A stretch of DNA of 64,000 nt from Rhodeus uyekii (taxonomy: Eukaryota; Chordata; Actinopteri; Cypriniformes; Acheilognathidae), in NCBI GenBank assembly GCA_037043235.1, contig JAWRVZ010000132.1, positions 733,501 through 797,500 of the forward strand, in the 5' to 3' direction. Shown here in pieces: positions 41,601 to 55,705 of the stretch (positions within the stretch are counted from its first letter, which is position 1; every line of letters starts with the position of its first letter). The notes beneath the pieces are model-generated. The model did not search any database. It saw only the letters and a program-made list of their open reading frames with translations, and was not told the origin of the DNA. The position numbers and the translations under genes are program-made.

Positions 41601-44600
41601 TCTTCTCTCGCTGTTCCACCCCTGACCACCGAGGGGCAGTGTGTGGGGGCGACAGAGGGAGAACGCAGGCAGATGCGATAAATGACTGAATACTAATGAA
41701 ACTAAAGATCCCCCTCAAAACATAATTCAATCTCAGATTCCATTCAGGTTTCTTTTATCACACGATGACTAGGGACCAACCAAATTCACGATTTCACGGC
41801 CGTGACATTTTCCGTGAAATCGGCCACTTTCCATGAAAACACCCAACAAGCGTGAAATAGTGAAATTTTTATTGAAGATAAATATTTTTGCTGATAAAGA
41901 GTATACCAGGAGCAGATGATAGTAGCATCTTAGCCGAGTTTGCAGCCTACAAAAAAGCAGCAAAAGAAGTTCCGCCGGATACGAGTATAACAGCATTCTG
42001 GCGTTCGTACAGCAGTCGGTTTCCTCTGCTGAGCCGGCTGCATTACGCTACCTTTCTGTACCAACGAACAGCGTTGACGCGGAGAGAAGTGTCAGCCAGT
42101 ACACAAACGTCAATGCACCGCAGCAACAGAATATGTCAGCAACCAACGTGGTCGGCCAAGTTTTGGCCACGAAAAACTGTAAACTATTTCATTAGTGTCA
42201 CGTGGCATTGCGGAGTCTGTGGCTACGTGCGTTGTAGTCGTATTTTGTTTCCTTTTGTTTTTTAATACAGGTGAACAGTCGAAAAGTGGTATTTTAGAAT
42301 ACAAAACAGCGGGTGTGACAGCAGATGGCCTGATTGCAGTGATTGGTGCCTAGTAAAAATTGTACCCGTGAATTTTCCGTGAAATCTAATGTTTTTTTTT
42401 AAACCTTCCGTGAAATTGCGAGTTTTTACCCGTGAATTTGGTTGGTCCCTAACGATGACCTCTGTGGCAAAGCAATTTCCTTTAAAAATGTGGAATCTGA
42501 TTGAACAGACGAAACTATAGCGGAAACATTTGAGCTAGAGGAACGTTTACTTCAGTTTCTAGAACTAGACAGGACTATTAGACAGAGCGTAAGCTATTGT
42601 AGATGGAGAATTCAAGCGTTTATGTGTTTAGGCTCTGGTCCGCTCAACGGCGTCAAAATAAAAGTCACAACAACAAAAGAGTCTTACGTCACTTCAGAAA
42701 TCCTACTGGTGGTGTGAAACCAACCAGGAAAATGGCCCTGGGGGAGCATTTAGTTCTCTGGGAACCGCTCTGGTGGCTAGTTCCTATAACTACCGATGCA
42801 AAAGCCATTTTTTCATTCATTGGACAGATCTAAGCAGCAATTTCCATACAGTGAAAGTGGAAAGGAAACAGTGACAACCGTAGGTTTTCATTTTTATTGT
42901 ATGAACAAGAGATTTTATGTTTTATAATGTTAAAGGAGTCTCTTATTCACACCAAGGCTGTAATAATTTGGTCAAAAAATATAGAAAAAAACTGTAATTC
43001 AAAACAACTGTTTTCTATTTGAATATATTTTTGAAATGTAATTTATTTCTGTGATCAAAGCTGAATTTTCAGCTTCATCACTCCAGTCTTTAGTGTCACA
43101 TGATCCTTCACAAATCATTCTAATATGATGATTTGCTGCTTTGAAACATTTCTTATTATTATCAATCTTGAAAACAGTCGTGCTACTTACTTTTGAGGAA
43201 AGGTTAACGATGCTAGTTAGTCATTTTAGGTGCTTCTTCTCTAAAGCAAGTTATGATACATTTAACATGGATTTCGGTCAAACATGTGACAGAAATTCTT
43301 TAGTAATCTAGAAAAAGGTTATTATTAAGTCAAGTTATTTACCTACCTTTACAAATAAAGCCTTTCTGCAGTTGCAGCATGCAGGCACTTCCAAAAATAA
43401 ACGATCTTTTATTTTATGGGTGTATCTGCATCTATTATGTGTGTGTGTTCCCATTCGAGTGCCTCTGCGTGTTAGTAAGTGTGATTCTGAAATCTGACTT
43501 GACTCTGTGCCTATGAGCAAGATCGCTTATTTATGCCTGAGCACGAGGAACTGACGAAATCTCAGGGCAGAGTGTTGATGCCAGAGATGAATTTACACAC
43601 AGAGAGTACCACCAGTTTCTACAGTTACACATAGGGCCTATAATAATACAATAATTCATTGTTGGCAGAGTGGCGGATATATCAAACGTTGTCAATAGCC
43701 AGTGGGACTGTAACATTTTTATGTTAATTCTAACAATATATTGTTGTGAGAACAGGAACATGAACAAACGCGCACAACCCTCTGGACAGATTTTCAAGTC
43801 AGTCATCACGAAAGCACAAGAAGTCACGAAAAGGACTCGAAAAGACAGCGAATGCTGAACTGAGTTCTTTGCACTTGAACAGACATGTTAAAACAATCTT
43901 GACAAGTATCCTCATAAACTTAAGTGAACATAAACGGTCTAACAAAAAAAGTCTATCAGTATATTGGATTTGTGCATTAGTTCTTAAAGTGACAGCAGCC
44001 TATTTTTTTAGCCTTTATTTTTATATTTTATATCTCGCAATTCTAACTTTAAAACACACAATTGCTAGTTTATATCATGCAATTCTGAGGAAAAATTATT
44101 ATTTATTTATTATTTATTAACCAGATTTAATAAGATTCCACAGAAAACTACATTTCATGGATTCCACAATAAATGCTGTAAAAGCATGTTATTATAAAGG
44201 GGGAAAAAGAAAATTTTAATATTAAATGTATTACAAAATAAAATATATAAAATGCATTTAGAGCAAACTAGACATCCAACTCCATATGACTCTCTCTCTC
44301 CTTTCACACACTCCAATACACAGAATCCAGCTAATCGAAATACATAAAACGCATACTCTGTGTGGCACACTAAATAAAATAATCCCATCAATATTTCACA
44401 TGCATAAACAAGAACGGACAGAGGCTTTCCAAAGCATCAGCACACGCTAAGATAAAGAGCACTGGGAAGTCAGCGCATCTGGTGAAAATAAGCGGTTAGC
44501 TAAGTGATTAAACATACACTTCAGCCTTCATCACCGCTGGGGTCCGGAGACACAGCCAGATACAAACACACACACACACACACATCTGAGTTCCCTCAGA

Positions 44601-45291
44601 GAAGCCAATGGCTTCTCTTCCTAAACAGGTTTATGTATTATACGCAAAATAACAATGTTTTCTCATTTTCTCAATTCTCTGTGTTACCTGGACCAAGAAA
44701 TTCACGTTTATTTGTGAGCAAAAGACTTTTGGAAAGCTCCAGGGCTTTTGTGAAAACTTCAGGTTATACTCGGTTGACAGTCCGATCAACAGAGGGTTAT
44801 TAACGGAATAGTTATTGTAAGGGAAGGTTTATCACTGAAAGCTGTATTGTACTTTGTCTACTCTTTAAACAGCATTATGGTAAAGATGGAACACTATAGC
44901 AACAGATTTCTGACCTGTACGCAACAACATTTTGCTTTGGGTGTTGGGCAGAACTGACAGAACAGCAGTTTCTTTCAGTTTTCTCCTCTGTTTGACCTAA
45001 AACACTGGCCACAAACAATGAGGTTATTCAGATTTTCAGGTCATGGCGTTCTCTCCGCATTTATGACTCTTTGCAGCCTAACACATGCTGGATCCTTCAC
45101 TGCTAAACATTTCACCTGGAACAATACAAGTCGACGCCATTATGACTAAAAGTTTGCTAAGTAAATTTGACAGGTCAAGCTATCCTTAGCAGACTGGTGT
45201 GAATGGCATTGGACAGCTTTTTTTTCTGTTTTCTCTAGTCAGGTAGCATTGATTAAAAAACTGTTTATAATTAAAAAATATATATAATTTA

Positions 45292-45349
<58 letters not shown>

Positions 45350-48300
45350 TATGAAAGCAATCTTTCTAATCTACACACAGTTTATACTCTGTAGAAGTTT
45401 TATTAAAAGGACATTTTGCCAGCAGTAAAGTACCTTTATCAGTCCTTTCCATTCTTATGGTGCAGTTTTTGCTTGCGGCTGATTCCTTATCCAATCATAT
45501 TGCTCTATTTTAATCTCACATTGACTCTAATGTAGGTTAAACCTGACTACAATGTGAAAATGCTGGTGTAAAACTGAAGTATGCCCAATTGTGTTATGTT
45601 GCTGTTTGTTGCCCCCCTTTTTTTTGCAGGGATAAATTGTCTCCATAATGAAAAGTACTTAAAAACCTGAAAAATCTCAATTGTGGTCAACCTCATGGTC
45701 CCAAAAGGAAGAGACTCATACATTTTCTATCAAAAAAGTAGCATAGTAGGACCATGTTTTTTTTTTTTTTCTCTTTCTTTTTTTTCTGAACATGTAAGGC
45801 AAAAAATAATAATAATGCCGGTTTGGGGCAAAAAAAAACCCTGAATTATACATTCAATTCTGAGCCAAGTTAATCATATAAATTAATCAGATGGAACATT
45901 TATTTAAATTAATTAAGTTGAAGTATTTGACATAAATGGGTCACACACACATTGTTTTATATGGTTACAAAAAAAAACTGTATCATTAAATCAGCCACGA
46001 AGGCATATAATATACCTGAATAAATAATAAATAAATACCTAAAACAAAAGTACTTTCAAACACTGGTACCACAGTTTTTTTTAAGTACTTAGAGTAAATT
46101 AGGACATAAACCTATATTGATTTAGGTAAAATTTTAGTGGTCAAAATATTGGAATACTTAAGATTTTTGGATGATTTTTCATCCAAAATTTGGCTGCATT
46201 TACTTGATGTAAAATACAGTAAAAACAGTAGTATTGTGAAATAACACTACAATCTAAAATAACTTAATATATTGTAAAATCAAATATAATCCTGTGACGC
46301 AAAGCTGCATTTTCAGCATCATTACTCATTACAGTTTTCAGAGTCACATGATCCTTCACAAATCATTCTGAAACACTGTTGTACATTTTGATCAAATAAA
46401 TTCAGCCTTGGTGAGTAGAAAAGACTTTGAACTTTATAGCACCAGTGTACATTTATAAAGCCAAGTTTACATTTTGGGTGCTGTAACAATTTCACTTTTA
46501 ATCACCAAGCTTTTTTGTTCTTCACTCAAATGTGATAAATTCATTTATTAGATTAATCCTCCACGTAGTCTGTCGAACACAAGATCATAAACACAAATGT
46601 CAGTCGTGTCTTTGTCTACTTCCTGTTTCCTTCCGCGATCTCCCTGTCAACAATTACATCGTTAGTCTCGTCAGCCGTGTGTAATTCTCTCATTCCTCAC
46701 TTGTGTATTTAAACCTCATGTTTTCCTTCAGTCCCTGTCATGAGTTGCCAGTGAATGGTTGTGCTCAAGAAGTGCCATTTTCAAAAGTATTTTTGTTTGA
46801 GTTTATTACTAAAAGTGTTTCCTTGACTCCTGTGCCTCCTCGTCTCCTCATCCCTCCACCAACCGTGACACATGCACAGTAATGTGATGGTGTTGTAATA
46901 ATAATTAGCGTAATTTAAGAAACAGCAGTGAATGTAATGTTACCACTGGGAAATACATGACATGCATGTCTGTGTGTGTGTGTGTGGTAAAGGTTGGAGA
47001 ATATGAATATTATTGGCTATGAAAAGGGCACGCTTGTTCACAGCAGTGTTCAGCAGGAGCTGCCTGGAGCCTTCAATCTAGTGCAAGAAACAGCCAGGAA
47101 TAACCTTATTCCAGACCCCACGTCTATGTTTGTGTCTGAAGAAGAAATGTGAGTGACTAAAGAGGCTGTGTGTCGCCTTGTGCACCTTAGAGGTGCCAAA
47201 TGATGGCTTTCCTTACTCATACATGCTGCAAACCGCATCTCTGAGTGGCATATTCTATGGAAGGAAGGGTAACGGCAAGCCAAGTATTGTAGAGAACACT
47301 AGTCTAGGGAATGTTTGACTCAGACAGGTACTGCATGTCATTAGCGGAGCGAGAGCTTGGATTTCAGGATGTGTTGACTGCTTCTCAAATTCTCGACTCA
47401 AGATTTTCCCTTTTTGGCAAACTGACACAAGATCTATTATAAGCAAAAATCTTATTACGGCTGTCTATTACGAACCAAGAGACAACACTAAGTTGGAAAA
47501 TTCAATAATGCACGTTCTAATCTTTAAAAAAAGTGTACAAAATGTAAATGCAAGTCAGGTTTTGTAACAGTTATTCAAATCGCCTGTAATATAGGGTGTA
47601 TTGCATTATAATTAATATGATTTGATGCACTACTAAGAAATCAATAGTGACATTTATTAAGCATCTTTAAAGAATGTTCAGGGTTCAATCGACGCTGTCG
47701 GGAACCACAGAAATTTTCAGTTCATAAAAATAAAAATTGTAATTATTCAATACCAATTATTTTCATGCTATGGCCGATTCTAGTACTTTATTCTAACAAT
47801 ATTACTTTAACTAGTTCATTTAAAAATACAACCCTAAAAACTACAATCAATCATTTTAAAAGCTGCAAGTGAATTAAGGCATCACAACATTATAAAGAAT
47901 GAAAAATAGATTTTCATTTTTAGATATTATATTGCATTGCGCTTTTAAAGAACTTTAAGTGAGTATTAGATGCATTAGATTAATCTAAATGTAAAAAAAT
48001 AAGGGAAATTAATATTGGTTTTCAATGAGCGTCACAATTAAATATCCAAAATCTGCTGGTATATATCGAATAATTTAAAAATAATCTCTACTATAAGACA
48101 ATTACGGAGCCCCACACTTTTTGAATAGCAGTTGTAGAGAGAGAGAGACGCTGCACAGACGCAGGTAATTCACACACATCTCTCAATAATTTATTGAAAT
48201 AAATGCTATAATTAAATCAAATTTATGTAATCTTGTAATTCACACTACTTAATCTCTGTGTCTGATGTAAAGCTGGCAGAATGCTAGAACTGACTAGTAA

Positions 48301-51300
48301 TAATTGACAAAAATAACTGTCAATTTTACCGTTAAATATTACGTTGCAAACATCAATAACAGCTTTAAATTGTCAGCGCTGGTAAATGACCATGGTATAA
48401 GCGGGATATTCCACAGTTAGCTGTGCACTAAGCGATCTGAATGCACTTCATGGTAGCTTCACGTCAGACAGTTCCTCGCCTCAATGTCATGCATTAAAAT
48501 CATTCAAATCAATTAATGCACAGCTAGCCATGGATCATCCCTTTCATATTCAACAACAACAGCTTGTTCTCTGCATCATACCTTACTACACCATTTCTAC
48601 ACCCTTACACATGCGCAGAACGTTCCAGTATCAGATTCCATGTGTTTCACAAGTGTTTACATGTCCATCGAACGGGTTAGCAAAGATTTAAACCACCCCT
48701 TACAATCCAAATGAATCCACTAGGCTTGTTTTAAACCCGGAGTTTCACTTTCTATACTCCAGTACTGAACCCTTTACCACCTAGAAAGGCCAAATGAAAG
48801 CTGAGACCTTTGGGTAATGCAGTCCCTTAGAAATAGGACACTTAATATGCAGGGAACTCATGCATAAAAAGAGGCATAGAAACATCCCATAACAACACAG
48901 ACGTTATTGTTGTTCAGTAGAGGCAGAATGACAAATGAAAAGGTGCATGGCTTCTGTAATGTACACTGAGAAGCATTTACATTATTCATAACTGTGTAGG
49001 GTTAAATAGATGGTTACTACTTAAACAAAAGAGGTCTGTCCCATTTCACATACTGTACTTTTCTAAAAGTTTGAGGTCAGTGAGATTTTTTAAATGTTTT
49101 TGAAAGAAACATTTTATGCTCATAAAAGCTGCATTTATTTGGTCACAGTAATACTGTAAATATTATTACAACCTCAATTATATTTTTTTATTTGAAAAAA
49201 GGGCTGGACATTAACAGCCGCCAACCCGCCACATATAGGTGGATTTCTTAAAACTTGGTGAGTTTTAAGTGAATATAAACAGAAAATGTATGTATAACAG
49301 TATAATGGATCTGATCGTCAGGTCTTAAAGTGACAGCAGCCTAATATACTTCTTAATATTATCAATGTTGTAAACAGATCCTTAATGTTTTTGTGGAAAG
49401 CATGATACATTTTCAAGATTCCTTGATTAGAATGTTCCAAAGAACAGCAATTACTTGAAATGGAAATATTTTGGAACATTATAAAGGTATTCACTCTCAC
49501 TTTTGATCACTTTAATGTAACTTTTTTTTTTAATCTTTCACTTTTGAATGATAGTGTTGCGTATCATATAAGTACACACTCTAGATGAGTACCCTAGAAA
49601 ACTATTAGCTGGAAATTTTGCTCACATGACGAGATGTGAGGAGAAAGTTTTGCTTTGAAAAACACTTAAAAAAATTAGTATGGACTAAGAGACGTTTGAT
49701 CCTGAACTAGACCCCCTAATTGGAGTCCGTGTTTTAAACTAAACTCCCCTGAGCTGCATCTAAAACCACAATTAAAACTAAAGCTCAGCGGAGAAAAAAC
49801 TTTCAAAGGAGAATTACCAGCCAATCAACCAGCCTTGTAGTGAGTAACAATGCTTGATCTGTGCCACTGACGCGCTTTGAAAGCAGCCCAACCTCATCCA
49901 GTCTCGAGGTGTGTGAGCTGTTCTCTGTGGTGCTAAAATCAGCGATAGACGGTCTCTGCCTTCATTTGCATGGTATTATGAGAAGACTGAATGTGCTGCT
50001 AGGTCATACTCATATATTTCGAGTCCTCACTTTCTATTAGATATTACAGCCTTGAAAATGGCTATAATATCTCCCTACGAAAATGTTCCTTTCTCTGATC
50101 TACATAAGTGCATTTCAAGACATTTGAAGGCCAAAAACATTGAATAACAATAGCTTTAAAACCATGTGAGAGGTAGACTGTTTCTCCTCACTCTTTCTTT
50201 TTCTCTCAGTCTCCTTATCTTGAACAAAGAAGTCATGTCACGCATAATCAAGGCCGATCATTATCGATCATTGGTTCTGCTTCAGTGTACTTGTGCACGT
50301 ACAGTAAAATGTTCTGCTAACATTAACATTAAGTAATATTATTTTTGCATGTTCAAAAATTTAAAAAATGTTTTTTTTTATATATATATATATACACATA
50401 TTTTTCTTAGTTACACGAACATTCTAACATAAAAAAAAATTATGTTACTTTTATGCTAACGTTTTGAGAAAATGATTAAAGACCAATTTACTTTGAACAA
50501 ACGTTCTATTAATGTTACTGGGAGAACGTTTGTTTATAATTTTGAGAGAACATTCCCTGTTAACTGGGATCTATAGCCATTGTTATGTTGCAATAATTAA
50601 TATTTAAAGGTACACAAATTCATTAAACATCTAACCTTTGGTGATTTAAGATGAGTTGGAGGTTATTCTAACTTTTAAGAGGTTCTTCTCAAGTTTTGTC
50701 TTAAGAATGACCTGTCAAAATACTTAAACTGCATGACTTATGGAAAAGGGTTTGTTCAAATCATTAATCTTAAGAATAAGCAAAATAATGATGCTTTACT
50801 TAAAACCGCATTAGACGCTGTACATACTTTACTTTTCATACAAATGTTCATCTAGGAATATAAAACCTTGATCGTGCGTGGTGCCGTTTAAATGAGCAAT
50901 GGGCGCATCTCTGACCCTCTAATGCAGTGGTTCTTAACCTTGTTGGAGGTATTGAACCCCACCAGTTTCATATGCGCATTCACCGAACCGCGGGGAATGC
51001 GCATTTGTATTTCCATGGGCGAACCCATAGGTGGACTTACCATTAGCCAAATGTAGGCAATTGCCTAGGGCCCCCAAACATCTAAGGGCCCCAACAAGCA
51101 GCCCCTTCCAAAGAACTATAGCACTTATCAAAGGCCCAGTCACACGGCGAAAACGCATGAAGAACGCACGAATTACGCACAGATTTTCGTTTCTGCGCGG
51201 CGTGTGCGTCATATGCGTAATTCGTAGGTGGAACGAACGAGGACCGTCAGTGATTGTAAGTGGATGTGCGTCGAAGGTGGTTTGTGCGTGATTTTGAGTT

Positions 51301-54300
51301 TTGAACGGTTCAAAAATTTTCTGACGCACAGATGTGCGTCGGTGTGCGTTATTTATGAGTCGGCGTGCGTAGTTTATGCGTTGAGTATGCGTGACATGCG
51401 CGGGACACGCGTCGGCCGTCAGTGCTTATGCGTCGGAACTGGTTCGAAAGCGCGCACGTCCACTGACGCCCCACCTTCATATCACTCATGAACCGCGCAC
51501 CGCGGCGCGCGTATCACGTTCATTCCACTGACAATGTGGATTCTGAAAGTGCTTGTTCGTGGAATGTTCGTGAAGCATGCGTGTTTGGACGCGCTCCGGC
51601 AGTGATTCATGCGTCGGGTGTTCGTGGAATACTTTGGTCAATTTCTCGACGCACTAGCACGCACAAACCCAATCTATGCGTGATTTGTGAGTAATTCATG
51701 CGCTATCGGCTGTGTGACTGGCCCTTAACATTTATTAAAAAAAAATATTATAAAAAAAAATAATTTGCGACAGAGTGATTGCACCTCCCCCATTGTCTGA
51801 GCGGTACGATCGCTCCGCACCCGCTCATTTGACAGTACGATTGCTTAATTATGACATCTCCTAGCGACTTTAATTTGAAAATAGTTGGCAAAACTGCATT
51901 TTTCTGGAGGGGAGGGGGCCCCTTTTCAAAGTTTGCCTAGGGCCCCGTATTTGCTCAGTCCGCCACTGGGCGGACCGATACCATTTGATCCACGATACGA
52001 TCCGCAGACCGGTGTTTGGGGACCACTGCTCCATCAAACCCCTAAGACTGACTCACCGAACCCCTGGGGTTCGATCGAACCCAGGTTAAGAACCACTGCT
52101 CTAATGTAACTATAGGCTCCCCAGCATGGCCTCTGCCCATCTGTGTGAGACAACCTGGAATGTATGTTATCATGCCTGCTGGGATCCTGATGAAATTTGC
52201 TCCGCGATTACCTCCTGCTGTTGAACACACACATGGGAGCGCAGCCGGATGAGATAACACAGCCGACACAAAACCACGATAAGGATGTTTGTTGGATGTG
52301 TATTGTGCTCACATGTGTGCACTGAAAGAACAATGCCATGCTTGTGAGGTTTACGGTAATCTGAACTGTACCATAATGGAGCAGATGGTCACATTTCATT
52401 GCGGTCAGCCAGAAACCTTGTATGTCCAATACCGCTACTTTTCAGAAAATGTAAAAAAAAATGTATTATACATTTATTATACATTCTATTGTAACTGTAA
52501 AAGTTCATATTGTGGCTTCATAAATAGTCAGACACTTGCATGTATCAATATATTATTTTATCAATAGATATTTTACCAGAATCAAGCTCTTTTACCAGAA
52601 TCAGGCCAGTGACTGTATGACGTGTTTTATCTGTCATTAGAATAGCAAATTTTTTAACAACTTAGAGGTTTTAAAGACAGAATTGGCTATGATTCAACGA
52701 CAAATACTAGACTCAAAACACTCTCTTTATTTACCCTTGCATAGCAAAAAAGCTGAGACGCTCCAAAATGTGCCGCACTTCATTCACCATAGAGGTGGTG
52801 TGGAGTTATGAGGTTTGACTGACAGTCTGAGGATCCAATGGAGTTTCGAGATTTAGTCACATGCTGTATTTAATCCTCTCCATATGTTAAATATTTGCAA
52901 AGCCCACAGAGAGAAAAAGCACATTAAAGGGTTATTTCACCCCAAAATGAAATTATCCTCAAGCCATCCATAAGTGTATATGACTTTCTTCTGATGCGTC
53001 ATTGTAAGAAAAAGATTGGGTCGGATCAGAGGTCACTCTTCCGCCAGAACACGTAGGTTACCGTAAGCCAGTGATTATACTTTATAAAGTTATAAATATG
53101 GATATTTTTGTAGATAGATAGATATTTTTAGATATCATTCACCCCCATTATAAAGCTTGGAAGAGCCAGGATATTGTTTAATATAATTCCGATTGTGTTT
53201 GGCTTAAAGAAGAAACTCATATATATCAAGTAACCTTTTATAGTCCATTATAGTTTTAATATTTCAAGAAACTTTCAATGCAAACTAAGTTTTAAAGCAA
53301 AGAAAGCCAAACACTTCATCAATCGCGGCCCCAAAATGCTTAAGGCATAGGTGTCAAACTCAAGGCCCGCGGGCCACATCCGGCCCGGCGTGTAATTATG
53401 TCCGGCCCGCGAGAGCATTTTATTAATGGCCCGCGAGATGTCCCGCGCTCCAGCTGACTCGCCGAACACTTCCTGTATTAAACAGGAAGTGGCTAATGAT
53501 GCTTCGCGCTCGCGCTAGTACCGCACGATTGTTATCGTCAATTATCCATAATTGTTCAGGCTCGGTACACAGTGCTTGTGCGCGAAATTCAGGTGTTGAT
53601 CATCGGATGAGAAGAGCCCGCCCTCATGGCAGAACGTCTTCTTGCATGATTGACAGGTCAGACAGCATATCAGCGCCAGCTGTCAGAGTGAGAGTACAAG
53701 CGCCAGAAAGAAAATACAGGCAAAAAAAAAAAAACATTACGTCCTTAGGGACGTAACAAATATATTGAAATATTATTACGTGTAAAAAAAAAAAAGTGAT
53801 ATTGTTTGTAAAATCTGCTATAACCCATGGGTTATATGCGGGAAAATACGGTATATGTTTACTGACATACTGCCGGTATACCCGTGTGTCTCATTTGCGG
53901 AGCTAATGTGGCAGTAATTAAATAATTTAATAAGACGGCACTATAAGACAAATGACATAAGAGCAAATTCAACTGAATGATTTGATTTGTTATTGCTGAA
54001 AAGCAAAAATTGTATTTAGATTTCAAGGTTTTGTTATGCAGCATGTCCATATTTTGAATTTGTATAATTTTGACAGGATATATTTTTATGGAGAGCAAAA
54101 TCTTTTATATATAAATCTTTTTAAGTTTTATATAAAATGACATAAGAGTAAAGAAATTTGAATGTTTGTTCTTTTAACCTTTACTTACTTTTACTTTACT
54201 TACTTGTTTACTTTATTTCTAACTTGTATAATTTAGACAGGATATATTTTAATTTTTTTTAAGTATTTTTTAAATATTTTTATATTTTTAAGTTATTTAA

Positions 54301-55647
54301 GGTATAAGTTGATTTATTCCAGAATAATATTTCTGTCTGTTTTTATTCACATCTAATTTTAAAAAGGTAAGTTTTAAAAGTTTAGTTTTATTGTTTTCAA
54401 TAAATGTTTATCCTGTTCGGCCCGTGACCTAAAGTTTTTTGGGATTTTGGCCCCCTGTGCAATTGAGTTTGACACCCCTGGCTTAAGGGAACAAACCCAG
54501 GATGCAACATCTCTGCTTGCCTTTTCTCCTTCCTGTATAAGTTTAAATCCCTAAATTACCAGTACCATGCCAGTAGCCACGAGAGCTATTCACAAATCAC
54601 GAAGCCCTCGTGCTGAGCTCCACTCCGTCACAAGATCGAACAGCTGTCTTATCTCAACTCACAATCGTCCTCTCGGTCCAACGCACGGCGAAGAACATCC
54701 GCCCCCTCCAAACTCACCAAATCTGCGATCCAAATGCTCTGCTTGTCTAAATATAAATCTAAAGAGTGCAAAATCACATCAATTGAACTGTACAAGCGAA
54801 GCACTTTGTCGACAGGAAGAGGAGCAAGTTTGAAAAGAAAACGTCTGAGCTGAGCGTGCATCTGTTCTCAGAAAAGATCATCGAGATTATAATGAGGCAG
54901 TTTTTCCTCTATGTCCTTCCAGGAACATACACATATAAATCACAATGCCGCGGCTCTGTTTTGAGGAGAGAAAGACATTCGCCTTTCTCGAAGGACGAAA
55001 TTATTATGAAACGGCTGAAATCTGGCCTACTTTGCGAACTATATTTGCTATTATTTTACAAGAAGATAGCATATATTTTAAGCGATCAGAAATTCGCTAT
55101 GAATTTCTCCAGTATGTGCTCTATAAAGACACCGACACACAAACAAAGAGTAAACAATTACATATATGTCCCTTACAAGGTGTTCTTTGACCCATCATCA
55201 GATGTACACACCAGTTAATGCGAGTTGTGGGATTTGGGGTCAAACTGAAACATGCTTAAAAGGTCGAAAGTTATTTACTCACCAGGTCGTGGTTGGTTGA
55301 GTTGGAATCATCTTCGGGAAAGGGGATGTATACAGCTAAGGCCATGCAGTTGGCGAAAATCGCTATCAATATAAAGATATCAAATGGCCTGAGGTGAAAG
55401 TTAAGGAGTAGAACAAAAAGAGTATTAAATATTAAAAGTCAGAGGCAGTTAATATATACATTCAGGTTTCCAAGTAGAATGTGACATAGTACAGTTCTGT
55501 ACAACAAAAACTAGAGAGAAAAAATTCACGGTCAAATCAAATTTTAACTCATTAATTCATTGAATTTTTCAATTGCTCCAACACAAAAAAAGTATACTTT
55601 TTATTTTTTAAGTGTGTAAAAAAATGGTTCTAAAGGTTTATATATGG

Positions 55648-55705
<58 letters not shown>

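Larger units (their letters stand above)
50925..52098. mobile_element. Outer hAT-type element of a nest
   Basis: 1174 bp including inserts. Ends cagtggttcttaaccttgtt and aacccaggttaagaaccactg-type complement, with a perfect 8-bp duplication CTCTAATG at 50917-50924 and 52099-52106. Confidence 0.92.
35617..55282. other. Large 19.7-kb intron E2-E3
   Basis: No exon found. It contains most of the transposons of the window: a repeat at 37100-37420, Tigger-like MITE 40301-40977, hAT 41770-42451, LTR-like 46605-46870, nested hATs 50925-52098, hAT 53346-54480, several dispersed repeats and microsatellites. Stretches 35700-37000, 43200-45200, 47000-49000 and 54500-55250 show nothing I can assign. Confidence 0.75.

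Noticed and set aside
50934..51694. Long ORFs (up to 131 codons) on both strands
   Set aside because: They are inside nested transposons whose GC-rich repeats lack stops by chance; no domain is recognisable.
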